A stretch of DNA of 64,000 bases from Mycobacterium sp. IS-1496 (lineage in GTDB: Bacteria > Actinomycetota > Actinomycetes > Mycobacteriales > Mycobacteriaceae). Position 1 is the first letter of the stretch; every line of letters starts with the position of its first letter. The stretch is from contig NZ_LQIU01000008.1 in assembly GCF_001499995.1 (NCBI RefSeq), forward strand, positions 46,756 to 110,755. Reading direction: 5' to 3'. The translations under genes were made by a program, and so were the position numbers. Shown here piece after piece: positions 61,135 to 64,000 of this stretch. The notes beneath the pieces were generated by a model that saw nothing but the letters and a program-made list of their open reading frames with translations, was not told the origin of the DNA and searched no databases.

Positions 61135-62874
61135 GTGAGTGACCCGATCCCCAGCAACGGGCAGACGTTGCTCGGACCCGAGCAGCGGGCCGAGGCCTGG
61201 CAGCGGCTCGGTAGCGAGCAGTTCGACGTCGTGGTGATCGGCGGGGGTGTGGTCGGCGCGGGCGCCGCGCTCGACGCCGCCACCCGTGGACTCAAGGTCG
61301 CGCTGGTCGAGGCGCGGGACTTCGCCTCCGGGACGTCCAGCCGCAGCAGCAAGATGTTCCACGGCGGCCTGCGCTACCTCGAACAGCTCGAATTCGGGCT
61401 GGTGCGCGAGGCGCTGCACGAACGCGAGCTGTCGCTGACCACGTTGGCGCCGCATCTGGTCAAACCGCTGCCGTTCCTGTTCCCGCTGACCAACCGGTGG
61501 TGGGAGCGGCCCTACGTGGCGGCGGGCATCTTCCTCTACGACCAGCTCGGCGGCGCGAAATCCGTTCCCGCGCAGCGCCACCTCACCAAGTCCGGGGCGC
61601 TGCGGCTGGCGCCCGGACTCAAACGCAGCTCGCTGATCGGCGGCATCCGCTACTACGACACCGTCGTCGACGACGCCCGCCACACGATGACCGTCGCCCG
61701 CACGGCCGCGCACTACGGCGCGGTGGTGCGCACATCGACGCAGGTGGTCAACCTGCTGAGGGAAGGCGACCGGGTGATCGGTGTCGCCGTGCGCGACAGC
61801 GAGGACGGGTCGGTCACCGACGTCCACGGCCACGTCGTGGTCAACGCCACCGGGGTGTGGACCGACGAGATCCAGGCGCTGTCGCGCCAGCGCGGCCGGT
61901 TCCGGGTCCGGGCGTCCAAGGGCGTGCACATCGTCGTGCCGCGTGACCGCATCGTCAGTGAGGTGGCGATCATCCTGCGCACCGAGAAGTCGGTGCTGTT
62001 CGTCATCCCGTGGGGTACGCACTGGATCATCGGCACGACCGACACCGACTGGAACCTGGACCTGGCGCATCCGGCCGCGACCAAGGCCGACATCGACTAC
62101 ATCCTCGAGACCGTCAACACGGTGCTCGCCACGCCGCTGTCCCATGACGACATCGACGGCGTCTACGCCGGTCTGCGCCCGCTGCTGGCGGGGGAGAGCG
62201 AGGAGACCTCGAAGCTGTCGCGCGAGCACGCGGTGGCGGTGCCGGCGCCGGGGCTGGTCGCGATCGCCGGCGGCAAGTACACCACCTACCGGGTGATGGG
62301 GGAGGACGCGATCGACGCGGCTGCCGAGTTCGTCCCGGCCCGGGTGGCGCCGTCCATCACCGAGAAGGTGCCGCTGATGGGCGCCGACGGGTACTTCGCG
62401 CTGATCAATCAGACCGAGCACGTCGGCAAACACTACGGTTTGCATCCCTACCGGGTGCGTCACCTGCTCGACCGGTACGGCTCACTGATCAGCGAGGTGC
62501 TGGCGCTGGGCGAGGGCAGACCCGACCTGCTCACCCCGATCACCGAAGCGCCCATCTACCTCAAGGTGGAGGCCGCCTACGCCGCGGCCGCTGAGGGGGC
62601 GCTGCACCTCGAGGACATCCTGGCCCGCCGTATGCGCATCTCGATCGAGTACCCGCACCGTGGCGTCGACTGCGCCCGTGAGGTCGCCGAAGTCGTTGCG
62701 CCCATTCTGGGTTGGAGTGCCGAGGACGTCACCCGTGAGGTGGACACCTACTGTGCCCGCGTCGACGCCGAGGTGCGCAGTCAGCAGCAGCCCGACGACG
62801 AGTCCGCCGACGCACTGCGCGCGGCGGCGCCCGAGGCCAGGGCGGAGATCCTCGAACCCGTCCCGTTGCGATGA
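61135..62874 (+). CDS. glpD2: Glycerol-3-phosphate dehydrogenase GlpD2
   Basis: A 579-residue membrane-associated FAD enzyme that oxidises glycerol 3-phosphate to dihydroxyacetone phosphate and feeds electrons to quinone. The FAD motif is FDVVVIGGGVVGAGAALDAATRG. Family signatures are ARDFASGTSSRSSKMFHGGLRYLEQ, VLFVIPWGTHWIIGTTDTDW and the substrate Arg region YAGLRPLLAG. The C-terminal helical domain ends with VAEVVAPILGWSAEDVTREVDTY. GTG 61135 is used. Cotranscribed with lpdA as in M. tuberculosis; its stop overlaps the pseudouridine synthase start (ATGA). Confidence 0.95.
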   Translation: MSDPIPSNGQTLLGPEQRAEAWQRLGSEQFDVVVIGGGVVGAGAALDAATRGLKVALVEARDFASGTSSRSSKMFHGGLRYLEQLEFGLVREALHERELSLTTLAPHLVKPLPFLFPLTNRWWERPYVAAGIFLYDQLGGAKSVPAQRHLTKSGALRLAPGLKRSSLIGGIRYYDTVVDDARHTMTVARTAAHYGAVVRTSTQVVNLLREGDRVIGVAVRDSEDGSVTDVHGHVVVNATGVWTDEIQALSRQRGRFRVRASKGVHIVVPRDRIVSEVAIILRTEKSVLFVIPWGTHWIIGTTDTDWNLDLAHPAATKADIDYILETVNTVLATPLSHDDIDGVYAGLRPLLAGESEETSKLSREHAVAVPAPGLVAIAGGKYTTYRVMGEDAIDAAAEFVPARVAPSITEKVPLMGADGYFALINQTEHVGKHYGLHPYRVRHLLDRYGSLISEVLALGEGRPDLLTPITEAPIYLKVEAAYAAAAEGALHLEDILARRMRISIEYPHRGVDCAREVAEVVAPILGWSAEDVTREVDTYCARVDAEVRSQQQPDDESADALRAAAPEARAEILEPVPLR

Positions 62875-63734
62875 GCCGGGTGCGGCCCGCGCCACTTCCG
62901 GTGCGCGACGGGCTCGGACCCGCGCGGGTGCGTCTGCGCGGGGGCGCCGTCCTGGTCGAGTTGGCTGACCGCTTCGGAGAGTCGGTGGCGGCCAAGGTGT
63001 TCGACGGTGGTGTGTTGACCGCCGACGGACGCGTCGTCACCGCGGCCACCGTGTTGCCGCCGGGCGCGCACGTCTACCTGTATCGGGATCTGCCGGCGGA
63101 GGTTCCGGTGCCGTTCGAGATGCCGGTGCTGTACCGCGACGAGAACATCGTGGTCGTCGACAAACCGCACTTCCTGGCGACGATGCCGCGTGGCCGCCAT
63201 GTCGCCGAGACCGCGGTGGTGCGGCTGCGTCGCGCGCTGGACCTGTCGGAGCTCTCACCTGCGCACCGGCTGGACCGATTGACCGCGGGGGTGCTGCTGT
63301 TCACGGTGCGCCGTGAGCTCCGGGGCGCGTACCAGACGCTGTTCTCCGACGGCGCGGTCGCCAAGGTGTACCTGGCGCGTTCGGCCGGTACCCCCACCGT
63401 CGACCTGCCGACGATCGTGCGCAGCCGAATCATCAAGCAGCGCGGACGATTACAGGCCTTCGAGGAGCCGGGGGAGCCCAACGCCGAGACGCTGGTCGAA
63501 CACCTCGGTGACGATCTCCACCGGCTGACGCCGCGGACCGGCCGCACACATCAGCTTCGGGTGCACATGGCGTCGCTGGGCCTGCCCCTGCGCAACGATC
63601 CGCTGTACCCGGACGTCGTCGACATCGCGCCCGACGACTTCACCAGTCCGCTGCAGCTGCTGGCGCACAGCATCGCCTTCGACGACCCGCTGACCGGTAC
63701 CCGGCGCTGCTTCGTCACCGAGCGCGCGTTGTGA
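62871..63734 (+). CDS. RluA-family RNA pseudouridine synthase
   Basis: A 287-residue enzyme converting uridine to pseudouridine in RNA. The N-terminal part is S4-like (ELADRFGESVAAKVFDGGVLTADGRVVTAATVLPPGAHVYLY). The catalytic domain has VLYRDENIVVVDKPHFLAT, the active-site Asp in LSPAHRLDRLTAGVLLFT (HRLDR motif) and RTGRTHQLRVHMASLGLPLRNDPLY. ATG 62871 overlaps the glpD2 stop by 4 bases. The target RNA (23S rRNA or tRNA) cannot be told. Rv3300c-like. Confidence 0.94.
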   Translation: MSRVRPAPLPVRDGLGPARVRLRGGAVLVELADRFGESVAAKVFDGGVLTADGRVVTAATVLPPGAHVYLYRDLPAEVPVPFEMPVLYRDENIVVVDKPHFLATMPRGRHVAETAVVRLRRALDLSELSPAHRLDRLTAGVLLFTVRRELRGAYQTLFSDGAVAKVYLARSAGTPTVDLPTIVRSRIIKQRGRLQAFEEPGEPNAETLVEHLGDDLHRLTPRTGRTHQLRVHMASLGLPLRNDPLYPDVVDIAPDDFTSPLQLLAHSIAFDDPLTGTRRCFVTERAL

Positions 63735-63808
63735 CGTCGGTGTGTCCGGTTGCGCCGGGCGCGACCGAATACGCCGAATCCGCCCGAATGTGATGCCACA
63801 ATCGGCGA

Positions 63809-64000
63809 GTGCGAAGAATATGGCCGTTGTCCGGCGCGTGCGCAGCGGCGCTGATGTTCGGGGCGACCCTGACCCCCACCGTTCCCACCGCAGACGCCAC
63901 GCTGTGCGGATCGGTCGGTGGCCGGTTCGTCGACGTCAGCGGCTGCTCGGATCCGCTCGCCTATCTCAACGACGCGCTTCCGCCACCACCGCCGCCCCCC
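63809..64000 (+). CDS. Secreted protein, cut by the window edge
   Basis: The frame GTG 63809 runs off the right edge after 64 residues. A signal peptide (MRRIWPLSGACAAALMFGATLTPTVPTADA) leads into TLCGSVGGRFVDVSGCSDPLAYLNDALPPPPPPP. Two closely placed Cys and the Pro run resemble small mycobacterial exported proteins. CACAAT lies 6 bases before the GTG. No domain is recognised and the full length is not visible. Confidence 0.6.
   Translation, partial: MRRIWPLSGACAAALMFGATLTPTVPTADATLCGSVGGRFVDVSGCSDPLAYLNDALPPPPPPP

Overview
The window is a high-GC actinobacterial chromosome segment, almost certainly from a rapidly growing Mycobacterium (Mycolicibacterium). The evidence is gene content and order: much of it follows the M. 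tuberculosis interval around Rv3300c-Rv3356c (folD, DUF3017, metX, metY, isocitrate dehydrogenase, hydrolase, trpS, yhjD, dacB1, aminotransferase, sigJ, sdhCDAB, cdd-deoA-add, an Rv3311-like gene, upp, pmmB, purine nucleoside phosphorylase, amiB1-amiA1, an Rv3304-like gene, lpdA, glpD2, RluA-type synthase). Other mycobacterial hallmarks are a hemophore-related protein, an Rv1747-like FHA/ABC exporter, DUF732 and an EspC-like small protein. Nearly every base is coding. I see no insertion sequence, prophage, CRISPR array, tRNA or rRNA. (Rv gene order is from memory, not from a search.)

Layout. 1-1.1 kb: three small secreted proteins on the minus strand, a hemophore-related protein between two paralogous Cys-containing proteins. 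1.1-9.1 kb: an FAD monooxygenase-like protein, a transglutaminase, an alpha/beta hydrolase, a rhomboid-like membrane protein, an AraC regulator and the FHA/ABC exporter. 9.1-16 kb: a membrane protein, an old-yellow-enzyme oxidoreductase, folD and the methionine genes metY-metX-methyltransferase, led by a clear SAM-IV riboswitch. 16-25.7 kb: monomeric isocitrate dehydrogenase, xthA, trpS, yhjD, a guanidine-III riboswitch driving a guanidinium exporter (gdx), a nitronate monooxygenase-like gene, dacB1 and an SMP-30-like protein. 25.7-32.9 kb: a putrescine/GABA-type catabolic set (class III aminotransferase, AsnC regulator, aldehyde dehydrogenase), an acyltransferase and an ECF41 sigma factor (sigJ) with its carboxymuconolactone-decarboxylase partner. 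32.9-36.4 kb: the Sdh2-type succinate dehydrogenase operon. 36.6-40 kb: cdd-deoA-add-marR nucleoside salvage. 40-50.5 kb: SDR, Rv3311-like and YbaB-like genes, two tandem cyclase-ATPase-TPR signalling proteins, and an NlpC/P60 hydrolase with an EspC-like partner. 50.5-64 kb: upp, pmmB, purine nucleoside phosphorylase, M20 amidohydrolases, DUF4032, a gamma-glutamylcyclotransferase-like protein, lpdA-glpD2, a pseudouridine synthase and a truncated secreted protein.

The genes form short operons, many joined by 4-base ATGA/GTGA overlaps (metX/methyltransferase, asnC/aminotransferase, sdhC/sdhD, cdd/deoA/add, marR/pmmB, amiB1/amiA1, glpD2/rluA). Many first genes have a TANNNT -10 element ending 6-8 bases before an ATG/GTG, which implies leaderless mRNAs and fixes several start codons. 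Salvage genes for pyrimidine and purine nucleosides are spread across 36-55 kb, with pmmB placed where a phosphopentomutase would be useful.

The strongest non-coding signals are the SAM-IV riboswitch (15721-15840, minus), the guanidine-III riboswitch (22390-22431, minus), an ECF41-type promoter (32353-32379, minus), a 12-base mirror-image inverted repeat between the divergent sigJ and acyltransferase genes, and a 25-bp perfect hairpin between convergent genes (32870-32923).
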